The notes: generated by a model not told the origin, from the sequence alone. A stretch of DNA of 64,000 nucleotides from Micromonospora_E sp048060115 (GCF_048060115.1 NZ_JBHMIM010000029.1:18650-82649); one strand, 5' to 3'. Shown: positions 44,779 through 53,280, counted from the first letter of the stretch. Numbers and translations: made by a program.

Positions 44779-47522
44779 TGTTGCTCCTCCTCACCCCGAC
44801 GGCCGGCCGGCGCCAGGGTCATCTCGCTGGTGTCCTCAGATTCAGCCCGTCGCACGCCACCATAGAAGCTGGAGAGCATGCTGCTCACCGCGTCGGGATC
44901 CGGCTCGTCGTGGACGGCAGGAACGGGGGGCGCGGCGGAGTTGCTGGCGACCGGCAGCGAGGCCATCGGCACCCGTACCGGAAGGCCCTTGCTGCTGGTT
45001 CCGGCGGTCACCGGGACCACCGGCGGGGCTGGCGTCGGCGGCAGCGGAGCGATCGGTCCGCGTTGCCGTTCCCACCACACGCTGCTGGCGCTGGCGACCA
45101 CGGCGCCGCCAGCCGAGGCGAGGATGTCCTCGGCACGTGCCGGCATGTTGCGCTTACCGGTGCGACGCGACACCGCGTTCCGCTCGCCGGCACCGTCCGG
45201 TCCTGCTGGCGAGGACGGCAGTTGCCGGACGGTAGGCGCCACCGGCAACTGCCCTACGGTCGGTGCCGCTAGGGGGCGCGGCGGGGTCGGCACCGGCGAC
45301 GGCGCGGCGGGCAGTGCCGGTTCTTCGGCGTACGGCTCGATTTGGCGCGGCGCGGGTGGGACGAACGCCGGGGCGATTCCGTCGACGGCCGTCGGCGGTC
45401 GGCCTGCGACAGGTTCACCCGCGCCGGCCCGCGCCGCGGTGCCGACCGCCCGCATCTCCCGAGTCGGGTAGTCGGTGACCTTGCGTCCGGCCGGCACCAC
45501 GTAGGAGACGTCCTGCTCCGGCGGCGGGGCGAGAACCGAACCGGGTAGCCACACGTTGGCGATCAGCCCGCGCTCGCCGGACCGCAACCGGACCCGGACA
45601 GCGAGTCGGGCGGCCAGGTGACTCACCACGAACAGGCCCATCCGCTCGGACGCGGCGACGTCGGCGTCGGGCGGTTCCGCCAGGGTCATGTTGGCCTGTT
45701 CCACCGACTCGGCGGACATTCCCATGCCCTCGTCGGTGATCTCCAGCAGCACCGCCTGCGGGGCGTACTCGTAGCCGGTGACGTGCACGTTCGAGTACGG
45801 CGGGGAGAACGCGGTGGCGTTCTCAAGCAACTCGGCCAGCAGGTGAACCAGGTCGCCGACGGCGTGTCCGACGATGTACAGCTTGTCTTCGACATCGTGG
45901 CGGATCCGTGGATACTGCTCGATCTCGGCGGCAGCCGCCAGCGTGACGGCGGACAGCGCCACCGGCCGGCTCCAACGACGGCTCGCTTCGGTGCCGGCCA
46001 GCACCAACAGGCTTTCGTCGTTACGGCGCATCCGGGCGGCGAGGTGGTCGAGCTTGAAGAGGTTGTCCAACTGTTCCGGGTCGCCCTCGTCGCGTTCCAG
46101 GTCGTCGAGGAGTTCGAGTTGCCGCTCGACGAGCACCTGGCTACGGCGGGCGAGGTTGACGAACATCGCGTTGACGTTACGACGCATGACCGCCTGCTCG
46201 ACCGCGACGGTCACCGCGCTTCTGTGTACGGCGACGAATGCCTCGGCGACCTCGCCGATCTCGTCGCGGGTACGCACCGCGGCCGGTGCGATCTCGATCT
46301 GCGGCACGCCGGACTGCACCGACCGGAGCCGCTGCAGGGTGTCGGGCAGGTCCAGCTGCGCGACCTGCAACGCCTGGCTCCGCAGCGTACGCAGCGAACG
46401 GGCGATGGACCGGCCGATCGCCACCGAGGTGAGCAACGCGATGAACAGCACGCCGAGTACCGCTCCGGCGACCAGCAGGGTGCGCTGCAGTTGCTGATCG
46501 CTGCGCGACTCGGCCAGGCTGATCGCGTTGCCGAGGACCGTCGACTCGACCTGGCGTAGCAGCTGGTGCCGGTCCTGGCTGGCAGACCACCACCCGTTCG
46601 GCTCCAACACCGCCGGACTGGCCGAGCCACCGACGATGGTGGTCTCCTCCATCTGGACGGCGGCGACGAACCGCGGGTCGGCGGCGGCCTCACCGTAGCG
46701 GGCGATCTGGTTGCTCGTCGCGGTGATCCGGAAATCGGCGAGCGCGGTCAACTGCTGGGCCCGCAGGTCGGTCAGTTCGACCACGTCCTCGGGAGCATAC
46801 CGGCCGGCCCGGGCGGCGGCGTAGAGCTGTGCCCGGATTCGCGAACTGAGCTCCTTGACCCGGGCCAGTTGCACGTTGCGCAGCACGGCCTGGGTCAGGT
46901 CGGTACGTTCGATACCGGGTGACGGCTCGGCCAGCAGGGTCAGCAGGGCGTCGATGGCCCGGGTGTAGTTGCCGAAGACGGTGTCCGCGCCCACCGCTCC
47001 GCCGGAGATGGACGCCCGCAGCGGCCCCAGTTGGGACAGCGACTCCGACACGCGGCTGTACGCCACCTGCCAGGCGGCGTCCCCGCCGGCCTGCGGGTCG
47101 GCGACGGCCCGGAAGTCGGCGATCCGCCGGTCGACCGCGTCGTAGTGGACCTGCAGTGCCTGCTCGCTTTCCACCGGGTCGAACTGGACGGCGCTCTGGC
47201 GGGCGGCGAGTTCGCCCGCTGACCGGTCGCGCTCCTGCTGGAGTTCGTGGATGAGCGCCGTGGCCTGCTCGCCGACCTTCACCTGGCGGGCGAACTCGTT
47301 GAGCACGGTGGCCTGGCCGACCAGCGAACCGGTCTGCACCGAGGCGACCACCAGGAACGCCACCGACGGAATGACCAGTACGGCCGCGAGCTTGGCGCCC
47401 ATCCGCCAGTCACGGGGGCGCAGCCGCAACCGGCGACGGTGCGGTGGTACCCCGTCGCTGTCTAATGGGCGACGGCGAGGAATGGACACCGCGCCGTCGG
47501 ACGGGTCACCGGGACCAACCAC
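44775..47522 (-). CDS. Conservon-type sensor histidine kinase with nitrate-sensor-like domain (CvnA-like)
   Basis: About 915 aa. The start is uncertain; I chose GTG 47522 because GAGGAGG lies just upstream, though a TTG at 47579 or GTG 47489 is possible. A first transmembrane helix (KLAAVLVIPSVAFLVVASV) is followed by an extracellular helical nitrate/nitrite-sensing (NIT)-type domain of ~250 residues. Then come a second helix (LLVAGAVLGVLFIALLTSVAI), a HAMP-like segment, the phosphoacceptor region (KLDHLAARMRR) and an ATPase domain with LLENATAFSPP, DEGMGM and a G2-like end. The C-terminal ~200 residues are Pro/Ala-rich and probably disordered. Coupled to the roadblock gene. Confidence 0.87.
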   Translation of the reverse strand: MVGPGDPSDGAVSIPRRRPLDSDGVPPHRRRLRLRPRDWRMGAKLAAVLVIPSVAFLVVASVQTGSLVGQATVLNEFARQVKVGEQATALIHELQQERDRSAGELAARQSAVQFDPVESEQALQVHYDAVDRRIADFRAVADPQAGGDAAWQVAYSRVSESLSQLGPLRASISGGAVGADTVFGNYTRAIDALLTLLAEPSPGIERTDLTQAVLRNVQLARVKELSSRIRAQLYAAARAGRYAPEDVVELTDLRAQQLTALADFRITATSNQIARYGEAAADPRFVAAVQMEETTIVGGSASPAVLEPNGWWSASQDRHQLLRQVESTVLGNAISLAESRSDQQLQRTLLVAGAVLGVLFIALLTSVAIGRSIARSLRTLRSQALQVAQLDLPDTLQRLRSVQSGVPQIEIAPAAVRTRDEIGEVAEAFVAVHRSAVTVAVEQAVMRRNVNAMFVNLARRSQVLVERQLELLDDLERDEGDPEQLDNLFKLDHLAARMRRNDESLLVLAGTEASRRWSRPVALSAVTLAAAAEIEQYPRIRHDVEDKLYIVGHAVGDLVHLLAELLENATAFSPPYSNVHVTGYEYAPQAVLLEITDEGMGMSAESVEQANMTLAEPPDADVAASERMGLFVVSHLAARLAVRVRLRSGERGLIANVWLPGSVLAPPPEQDVSYVVPAGRKVTDYPTREMRAVGTAARAGAGEPVAGRPPTAVDGIAPAFVPPAPRQIEPYAEEPALPAAPSPVPTPPRPLAAPTVGQLPVAPTVRQLPSSPAGPDGAGERNAVSRRTGKRNMPARAEDILASAGGAVVASASSVWWERQRGPIAPLPPTPAPPVVPVTAGTSSKGLPVRVPMASLPVASNSAAPPVPAVHDEPDPDAVSSMLSSFYGGVRRAESEDTSEMTLAPAGRRGEEEQQ

Positions 47523-47622
47523 CACGCCTCCTCGCAGTTTCCCCGGCGCTTGCGAAGCCGGGGAGCGGAGTCCATCCAACCAGGCCAGGTTCTGCTGTCA
47601 ACGCGGCGACCTGCGGGAAGAC

Positions 47623-49038
47623 TCACGAAGGATACAGTGGCTGACTGGCGGGTAGCTTACTCGCCGAGTCACCATCAACCGTCTGGCCGATGTCACGGGC
47701 CACCCCGGACCCATCTCGTCGACCGAGAGCAACCAGAGCAGCACCGACAGCTCCGACCTCGGGCTCCGGCATGTAGCGGACCCGACGTGGCGCCAGAACG
47801 ACGCCGAACGCGCGACGCCACCAGTCGGAAGCGGCGAGTGCGCCCCCGCCGAGCACCACCTCGGTCACCGGAGCCTCCACCATCGACTCCAATTTGCCCA
47901 GATCACCGGCGATCTGCCGGCAGACGCCTTCCATCAGTCCGGCGAAGATGTCGACGGCGGTGGTGCCGAAACCGAGCCCGCGCAGCTCCCCCGCGCCGGC
48001 CGGCGCGCGGCCGGGCGGCCGGTCACCACCGAACCGGGGATCGGCCGGCACCCCTTCGCCGGGCTCGATCAGGCCCAACGCCTGCTCCAGCTCGGCACCC
48101 TGCGGCAGCCGCAACTCCCGGTTGGCCCAGCTGTAGAGGTTGCCGCCGGCCGAGTAGGCCCGGCCGGTGACGATCCGGGTGTGGTCGACGCGGTAGCGCC
48201 ACAGGGGGTCCGGCAGCGGCGGCAGTGGAACACCGGCCGCCGCGTCCTGGACGAGCCGCACCGCCGCCGACGTTCCGACGGTCACCGCCACCCGGGTGGG
48301 ATCGAGGCATCCGGAGCCGACGTTCGATGCGGCGCCGTCACCGATCGGCGGGGACCACGGCACCCCGGCCAGCGCCGGCCAACGGTGGGCGAACTCGGCC
48401 CGCAGCTGCCCGTGCCAGTCGGCCGCCGCGAGCTCCGGCAACTCCCCGGGACGTGCCGCGGCGAGGTCGGCGGCCTCCGCGTCCCAGTCCATGGTGACGA
48501 GGTCGAGCATTCCCGTTCCAGAGGCCTGGGACACCGACATCGGCGCGGCGCCGAGCAGCCCGGCCAGCACGTACTCGGGCAGCCCGACGAACCGGGCCGG
48601 CCGGCCGCCGCAATGCCGCCGCAGCCACGGCAGCCGAACCGTCCAGTAGAAGCGGTGCCACCATGCCCCGGTGCGTTGGTGGAAGTCGTCGGCGTCGCCC
48701 GGGTGGGCGGCACCAGGCAGGGCACTCGGTCGGGTATCCAGCCAGGTCATCAACGGGCCGATCGGCGAGCCTGAGGCATCCAACGGCAGCACCGAGTGCC
48801 ACTGCGCGGCGGTGGCGACCAGCTCGACCCCGTCGAGTTGGCCGGCGGCGTTGAGATCGTCCAGACAGTCGATGAGGGCTGCCAGGTAGTCGGCGGGGTC
48901 GAGGGTGGCGGAACCGTCGCGGTCGACGGCCAGGGCGACCTTCCGCCGGGCCAGGGCACCCGGTTGGGGCATGGCCGCGTTGTCGAGGATCAGGCCGCGC
49001 ACCGACGAGGTGCCGAGATCGAGGGCGAGGATGCTCAT
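47623..49038 (-). CDS. FGGY-family carbohydrate kinase (gluconokinase/xylulokinase-like)
   Basis: 471 aa from ATG 49038. The ATPase phosphate-1 loop is LALDLGTSSVRG at the N-terminus. Substrate-side elements are AAQWHSVLPLD and TWLDTR. The phosphate-2 and adenosine regions are VAVTVGTSAAVR and EVVLGGGALAASDWW. Length and layout fit FGGY kinases acting on gluconate or pentuloses; the sugar cannot be fixed from sequence. It is divergent from the anthranilate-synthase-like gene and ~100 bp from the histidine kinase start, so it is probably an independent gene. Confidence 0.85.
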   Translation of the reverse strand: MSILALDLGTSSVRGLILDNAAMPQPGALARRKVALAVDRDGSATLDPADYLAALIDCLDDLNAAGQLDGVELVATAAQWHSVLPLDASGSPIGPLMTWLDTRPSALPGAAHPGDADDFHQRTGAWWHRFYWTVRLPWLRRHCGGRPARFVGLPEYVLAGLLGAAPMSVSQASGTGMLDLVTMDWDAEAADLAAARPGELPELAAADWHGQLRAEFAHRWPALAGVPWSPPIGDGAASNVGSGCLDPTRVAVTVGTSAAVRLVQDAAAGVPLPPLPDPLWRYRVDHTRIVTGRAYSAGGNLYSWANRELRLPQGAELEQALGLIEPGEGVPADPRFGGDRPPGRAPAGAGELRGLGFGTTAVDIFAGLMEGVCRQIAGDLGKLESMVEAPVTEVVLGGGALAASDWWRRAFGVVLAPRRVRYMPEPEVGAVGAALVALGRRDGSGVARDIGQTVDGDSASKLPASQPLYPS

Positions 49039-49086
49039 CGCCCGTTACGGTACCGAGCCACCGGGCCCGAGCGGTACGCTGTCGCC

Positions 49087-49146
49087 ATGCTCGCGTTCGC
49101 TCGTCGCTGGTGGCCCGCCGATCAGGCGGCCCTGCCCCGCGTCTAG
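49087..49146 (+). CDS. trpL: Putative Trp leader peptide (19 aa)
   Basis: ATG 49087 to TAG 49144 encodes MLAFARRWWPADQAALPRV, with two adjacent Trp codons (TGG TGG), 94 bp before the anthranilate/ADIC synthase gene. Actinomycete trp leader peptides have the same form: short, Arg/aromatic, and with two or three consecutive Trp. The ribosome site is weak. Together with the alternating stem-forming segments downstream, it suggests tryptophan-dependent attenuation. Confidence 0.65.
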   Translation: MLAFARRWWPADQAALPRV

Positions 49147-49179
49147 CACGCACCCATCTGGCCGCCCGTCGAGGCGGCC
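49125..49179 (+). promoter_or_regulatory. Candidate trp attenuator
   Basis: Three 7-base segments can pair in two exclusive ways: GGCGGCC (49125-49131, inside the leader peptide), GGCCGCC (49160-49166) and GGCGGCC (49173-49179). A ribosome stalled on the Trp codons at 49108-49113 or finishing the peptide would cover the first segment to different extents. No T tract follows the second hairpin. Confidence 0.55.
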
Positions 49180-49240
49180 GTCGGGTCACCACAACCGTCT
49201 GCGACCTCGCCGGGCTGCCCCCTGACCAAGGGGAGTCGCG

Positions 49241-51328
49241 TTGACCAGACACTTGTCCGACCTGCTGGCCGATGTCCGATCGGGTACCGATCCGGGCCCG
49301 TTCGCGCTGCTGCGCAGGGAAGGCACCGACCTGGTGGAGGTGCTGGCCGGTACCGCACACCAGGTGGACCGGCTGGCGGACATCCCGCTGCCACCGGGCC
49401 CGGCGACCCGGCCGGCGACCCTGGCGGTCGTGCCGTACCGGCAGATCGCCGAACGGGGTTTCGCGTGCATCGACGACGGCGCGCCGCTGGAGTGCGTCCG
49501 GGTGTCGGCGTACCAGCAGGTGCCGGTCGCCACGGCGATGGCCGCCCTACCGGCCGCCCCGGTGGTCACCACCCGTGGCGGTTTCGACATCACCGACGAC
49601 GAGTACGCGGAGCTGGTCGCCACGGTGCTGCGTGACGAGATCGGCGGCGGCGCCGGTGCGAACTTCGTGCTGCACCGCACCTACCGGGCGCGGCTGGCCG
49701 ACGGTGCGTCGGCGACCGCCGACGGACAGGGGCGTTCGGCGGCACTGACCGCCGGGTTGAGCGCGCTCCGCCGGTTGCTGCGCGACGAGCGTGGCGCCTA
49801 CTGGACCTTCCTGATCTACACCGGCACCCGGGTGCTGGTCGGGGCGACACCGGAGCGGCACGTCAGTGTCAGTGACGGCCTGGCGATGATGAATCCGATC
49901 AGCGGCACGCTCCGGCACCCGGACGGCGGCGACCCTGACCTGGACAGCGTGCTGTCGTTCCTCGCCGATCCGAAGGAGGTCGACGAGCTGTACATGGTGC
50001 TCGACGAGGAGCTCAAGATGATGGCGACGGTGGCCGAGCACGGCGGCCAGGTCGTCGGCCCGTACCTCAAACGGATGTCCCGGCTGAGCCACACCGAGTA
50101 CCTGCTCGCCGGACGCAACTGTCACGACGTACGCGAGGTGCTGCGCCAGACGATGTTCGCACCCACCGTGACCGGCAGCCCCATCGAGAACGCCTGCCGG
50201 GTGATCGCCCGCCACGAAGTCGGCGGGCGGCGATACTACGCGGGTGTACTCGCGCTGCTCGGCCACGACGACGCCGGCGGTCAGACGTTGGACGCGCCGA
50301 TCCTGATCCGGGCCGCCGAGATCGGTCTCGACGGCGACGTACGGGTGCCGGTCGGTGCGACCCTCGTCCGCCACTCCACGGCCGCCGGCGAGGTCGCCGA
50401 GACCCATGCCAAGGCCTCCGCCGTCCTCGCCGCGCTCGGACTGAGCTCGCGGTCGGCGTCGTCGGGGGCGTCGGGGGCGTCGGGGGCGTTCGGAGCGCCC
50501 GGCGCGGTGCCGGCTCCCGAATCCGGGGTGGCGGCCCCGGTCACCCGACCGGAACACCCCACGGTGGCCCGCGCGTTGGCCGCCCGCAACGACCGGCTGG
50601 CCGAGTTCTGGCTGCGGCAGCGGTCGCCCGGGGCGATGGTAGAGCCCGCGCTGGCCGGTCGGCGGATCGTGGTGGTCGACGCCGAGGACAGCTTCACCGG
50701 CATGCTCGTCCACCTGCTGCGCGCGTTGGGCCTTCGGGTACGGATCGTCGCCTGGGAGCAGACCGCCAGGGTCGACCTGGCGGACGCTGACGTGCTGGTT
50801 GCCGGTCCCGGTCCGGGGGATCCGTCCGATCTGACGGATCCACGGATGGTGGCGCTGCGCGACGTGGTCGATCACGCGCTACGGCGTGGACAACCCCTGC
50901 TCGGTATCTGCCTGGGTCATCAGGTGCTGGCCGATCGGCTGGGGCTGGTGGTGTCCCGCCGACAACTGCCCTTCCAGGGACTCCAGCGGGAGATCGACTT
51001 CTTCGGCGTGCCACGCCGGGTCGGCCTCTACTCCAGTTTCACCGCCCACGGCACCGACGATCTTCTGTCCACCGCGCACGGTCCCGTGCAGCTGTGTCGG
51101 GACGCCGCCGACGGCGCGGTGCACGCCCTGCGCGGGCCCGGGTTCGCCGGGGTGCAGTTCCATCCCGAATCGGTGCTCAGCCAGGACGGGCTGCAGATCC
51201 TCCGGGAGTTGCTCACCGCAATTCTGCCGCCGGGTGCCGCCGGCACGTTGATCCGGCAGAGCAGTGCCGAGTGCGGCCGCGCAGGAACTATCAGGTACGG
51301 CGGGAGTGCATCGCGCCCGACGGGGTAG
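49241..51328 (+). CDS. Fused anthranilate / 2-amino-2-deoxyisochorismate synthase (TrpEG/PhzE type)
   Basis: 695 aa from TTG 49241, with GGGGAG six bases upstream. Residues ~1-430 are a chorismate-binding synthase domain (MNPISGTLRHP, DELYMVLDEELKMMA, SPIENACRVI). A linker with SGA repeats (~440-470) leads to a class I glutamine amidotransferase domain with GICLGHQ (Cys ~ residue 557) and FHPES (His ~ residue 641). The fusion and motifs resemble PhzE, which makes ADIC for phenazines, but also the fused anthranilate synthases of some bacteria. No phenazine genes lie nearby, and a Trp-Trp leader precedes the gene, which favours anthranilate and tryptophan supply. A hairpin follows the stop codon. 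Confidence 0.85.
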   Translation: MTRHLSDLLADVRSGTDPGPFALLRREGTDLVEVLAGTAHQVDRLADIPLPPGPATRPATLAVVPYRQIAERGFACIDDGAPLECVRVSAYQQVPVATAMAALPAAPVVTTRGGFDITDDEYAELVATVLRDEIGGGAGANFVLHRTYRARLADGASATADGQGRSAALTAGLSALRRLLRDERGAYWTFLIYTGTRVLVGATPERHVSVSDGLAMMNPISGTLRHPDGGDPDLDSVLSFLADPKEVDELYMVLDEELKMMATVAEHGGQVVGPYLKRMSRLSHTEYLLAGRNCHDVREVLRQTMFAPTVTGSPIENACRVIARHEVGGRRYYAGVLALLGHDDAGGQTLDAPILIRAAEIGLDGDVRVPVGATLVRHSTAAGEVAETHAKASAVLAALGLSSRSASSGASGASGAFGAPGAVPAPESGVAAPVTRPEHPTVARALAARNDRLAEFWLRQRSPGAMVEPALAGRRIVVVDAEDSFTGMLVHLLRALGLRVRIVAWEQTARVDLADADVLVAGPGPGDPSDLTDPRMVALRDVVDHALRRGQPLLGICLGHQVLADRLGLVVSRRQLPFQGLQREIDFFGVPRRVGLYSSFTAHGTDDLLSTAHGPVQLCRDAADGAVHALRGPGFAGVQFHPESVLSQDGLQILRELLTAILPPGAAGTLIRQSSAECGRAGTIRYGGSASRPTG

Positions 51329-51355
51329 CACCAGCCAGACCGGGGTAGCACCACC

Positions 51356-51407
51356 GGGATCGGCGGTACCGGGCGGGTCGAGAGCCCGTCTGCGGACCGC
51401 CGATCCC
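51356..51407 (+). terminator. Hairpin terminator after the anthranilate synthase-like gene
   Basis: GGGATCGGCGGTACCG pairs with CGGACCGCCGATCCC (one bulged base) across a ~21-base loop. It lies 27 bp past the stop codon, between convergent genes. Confidence 0.65.
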
Positions 51408-51434
51408 CGTTCACCACCGATCCCCGTTCACCAC
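51401..51434. repeat. 17-bp tandem repeat
   Basis: CGATCCCCGTTCACCAC occurs twice in tandem, the first copy overlapping the right arm of the terminator hairpin. Probably a local duplication. Confidence 0.85.
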
Positions 51435-51480
51435 CGTAGGGCTGGCTCACCGCGGCCGAGTGCTGTCGGTGTCGTCAGGC

Positions 51481-52101
51481 TCAGGAACTGGCCAGTCCAC
51501 GCTTGACCGCGGTGGCGATCTCCACCACCCGCCGGGCGGTCAACGTCGTGGCGGTCAACGCGGTCTCGTCCGGCGGCACCTCACCGTTGTTGCTGGTGTG
51601 GGACCCACCGTAGGGGTTACCGCCGATGAACTGACTCGGCTCCACATATCCGGGAGTGACGACGATTCCACCCCAGTGGTAGACGACGGTGTAGAGCGAC
51701 AGCAGCGTGGCTTCCTGGCCGCCGTGCGCGGTGGCGGTCGAGCAGAAGCCGGAGAACACCTTGTTGACCAGTGCGCCCTTGGACCACAGCGGCCCGCTGC
51801 CATCGATGAACTGTTTGAGTTGCGCGGCCATCACCCCGTACCGGGTGGGGGTGCCGAAGATGACCGCGTCGGACCAGGTTAGGTCGTCGAGTTCGGCCTC
51901 CATCACGTCCTCGGTCTCCATCCGGTGGGCATGCCAGCCGGAGTTGGAACGGATCGCCTGCTCTGGGGCGAGTTCCCGCACCTTGCGCAGGCGTACCTGC
52001 GCGCCGGCCTTCTCCGCAGCCTCGACCGCCACCTGCGCCATCTGGTAAGTGGTTCCGGTGGCGCTGTAGTAGATAACCGACACCTTGATCGCGTCGTCCA
52101 T
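51481..52101 (-). CDS. WrbA-like NAD(P)H:quinone oxidoreductase (flavodoxin fold)
   Basis: 206 aa from ATG 52101, with GAGGAG seven bases upstream; the longer frame to 52248 lacks this. The FMN phosphate loop is YYSATGTTYQMA. GTPTRYGVMAAQLKQFID and CSTATAHGGQEATLLSLY are typical of type IV NAD(P)H:quinone oxidoreductases. These flavoproteins reduce quinones by two electrons in the cytoplasm and limit radical formation. A 10-10-10 inverted repeat lies ~54 bp upstream of the start and may be an operator. Confidence 0.92.
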   Translation of the reverse strand: MDDAIKVSVIYYSATGTTYQMAQVAVEAAEKAGAQVRLRKVRELAPEQAIRSNSGWHAHRMETEDVMEAELDDLTWSDAVIFGTPTRYGVMAAQLKQFIDGSGPLWSKGALVNKVFSGFCSTATAHGGQEATLLSLYTVVYHWGGIVVTPGYVEPSQFIGGNPYGGSHTSNNGEVPPDETALTATTLTARRVVEIATAVKRGLASS

Positions 52102-52422
52102 CGATTGCTCCTCATGGTTCGGCTCGAAGCTGCCCTGGTACCCCGCTACCCGTTCGTTGTCGCGGCAAACGCCACGCGACAACGCACTCGGCCAGCAACG
52201 CACTCGGCCGATGGCACCGTACGACCGATGGCCGGCACGAATCGACATCCGCGCGGATCGGCGTGCGACGGCCGGCCCGACGGGCAGCTCACAACGCTGG
52301 ATCCGGGAATGTGCACGAACGGACCCTGGGCGGCGTGTTCACGGAGTAGGTAGATTTCGTTACAGCCCGGTCGCCGGCGACGTCGACACACGCTGCCCCG
52401 CCCCTGAACGAGGAGGTGTGCG
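52102..52422. other. Divergent intergenic region, wrbA-like / RusA-like
   Basis: 321 bp without a gene. It contains a perfect inverted repeat CGTTGTCGCG (52155-52164) / CGCGACAACG (52175-52184), and a direct repeat CAACGCACTCGGCC (52180-52193 and 52196-52209) overlapping its right arm. I see no clear -35/-10 pair. Confidence 0.65.
52155..52184. promoter_or_regulatory. 10-10-10 inverted repeat, candidate operator upstream of wrbA-like gene
   Basis: Perfect 10-bp arms separated by 10 bases, centred ~68 bp upstream of the quinone oxidoreductase start. The arm spacing suits a dimeric or tetrameric regulator. No regulator gene is adjacent. Confidence 0.45.
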
Positions 52423-52845
52423 ATGCGCGATCGCGAGTCGCCCGCGTTGGCGTTCGATGTTCCTGGTCTGCCGCCGGTGAAGAACCAGGCGCTGTCGATG
52501 TTCACCGCCGGTAGTCGCCAGGCCCTCCGGGTGCGGATGCTGCTCACCGCGGCGTGCGACGCCGCGCAACGCACCGGTTGGACGCCACTGACCGAGCCGG
52601 TGGCGCTCGAGGTCGTGGTCCGCCGTCCCCACCGGCACCACCTCGGTGACGCGACGAACTTCCTCGGCGGTATCGGCGACGTCCTGCAGGACAAGCACCG
52701 GGTGCCGCCGGGCAGCGTCGCCCATCTCGGTGTGCTGGTGGACGTCGCGTTGTTCGTCGACGACCGGCAGATCCAGCAGATCAGCTACCGGGAGGAACCG
52801 GCCGACGAGCCGTCGTACCGGGTGAAGGTCGTCTCGCTCGGTTGA
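52423..52845 (+). CDS. RusA-like endonuclease-fold protein, catalytic residues altered
   Basis: 140 aa from ATG 52423, with GAGGAGG six bases upstream. The outline fits RusA Holliday-junction resolvases: an N-terminal LPPVKNQ strand, a central LGDATNFLGGIGDVLQ helix at the place of the family's D-x-D-N-L-L-K motif, and a VDDRQIQQI strand like the D-D-x-Q-I motif. The second Asp of D-x-D is Thr and the following Lys is Gly, so cleavage activity is doubtful. No phage or recombination genes are adjacent. The assignment rests on motif spacing only. Confidence 0.45.
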   Translation: MRDRESPALAFDVPGLPPVKNQALSMFTAGSRQALRVRMLLTAACDAAQRTGWTPLTEPVALEVVVRRPHRHHLGDATNFLGGIGDVLQDKHRVPPGSVAHLGVLVDVALFVDDRQIQQISYREEPADEPSYRVKVVSLG

Positions 52846-52862
52846 ACGCGGCCGCGACCGGT

Positions 52863-52893
52863 CCGGCCATGGCCGGGTTTGCCGGCCATGGCC
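52863..52893. repeat. Two direct copies of a palindromic 12-mer
   Basis: CCGGCCATGGCC at 52863-52874 and 52882-52893, 19 bp apart start to start. Each contains the palindrome GGCCATGGCC. They sit in the gap between the RusA-like gene and the next small gene. Confidence 0.7.
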
Positions 52894-52928
52894 GCCGGGG
52901 TACCGCCATGGTCGGGAGGAAGACGCCG

Positions 52929-53255
52929 ATGTCCGAACCGCAGGTACCACTCCAGCCGCAGGTGAAGCTGGACCCCGTCAGTCTGCCGACCGCGACCCGC
53001 CACCTGCATGATCCGCTCGAGCAGCAGCTGACCTCGGCGGTCCGGTTGGCCACCAACCTGGTGCGGGCCGACTACGCGGGTGAACCGGTGGAGCAGGTGT
53101 GCCGGCGGTTGCTCGACGAGACCAGGTCCGCCCTGCATCCGGATGTCGCCGCCGGCTTCCAGCCCGACATGGACGAACTCGGCCGGGTGGCCGAGGCGAT
53201 CGTCCACGACGGGCAGCTACCACCACCGCCGACCGATGGTCGCGGGCCGGCCTGA
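52929..53255 (+). CDS. Small hypothetical protein
   Basis: 108 aa from ATG 52929, with GGGAGGA eight bases upstream; a TTG at 52842 in the same frame would add 29 low-complexity residues and is less likely. I do not recognise it. The sequence is soluble and mostly helical, with SAVRLATNLVRADYAGEPVEQVCRRLLDETRSAL in the middle (quoted here as SAVRLATNLV through LLDETRSAL) and a Pro-rich end. It is convergent with the oxidoreductase gene, 25 bp away. Confidence 0.6.
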   Translation: MSEPQVPLQPQVKLDPVSLPTATRHLHDPLEQQLTSAVRLATNLVRADYAGEPVEQVCRRLLDETRSALHPDVAAGFQPDMDELGRVAEAIVHDGQLPPPPTDGRGPA

Positions 53256-53280
53256 ACCTGGTCCACCCGGTCCGGTTCGG

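Noticed and set aside
49241..51328. Phenazine biosynthesis cluster
   Set aside because: Only one PhzE-like gene is present; no phzB, D, F or G homologs lie nearby, and a Trp leader precedes it.
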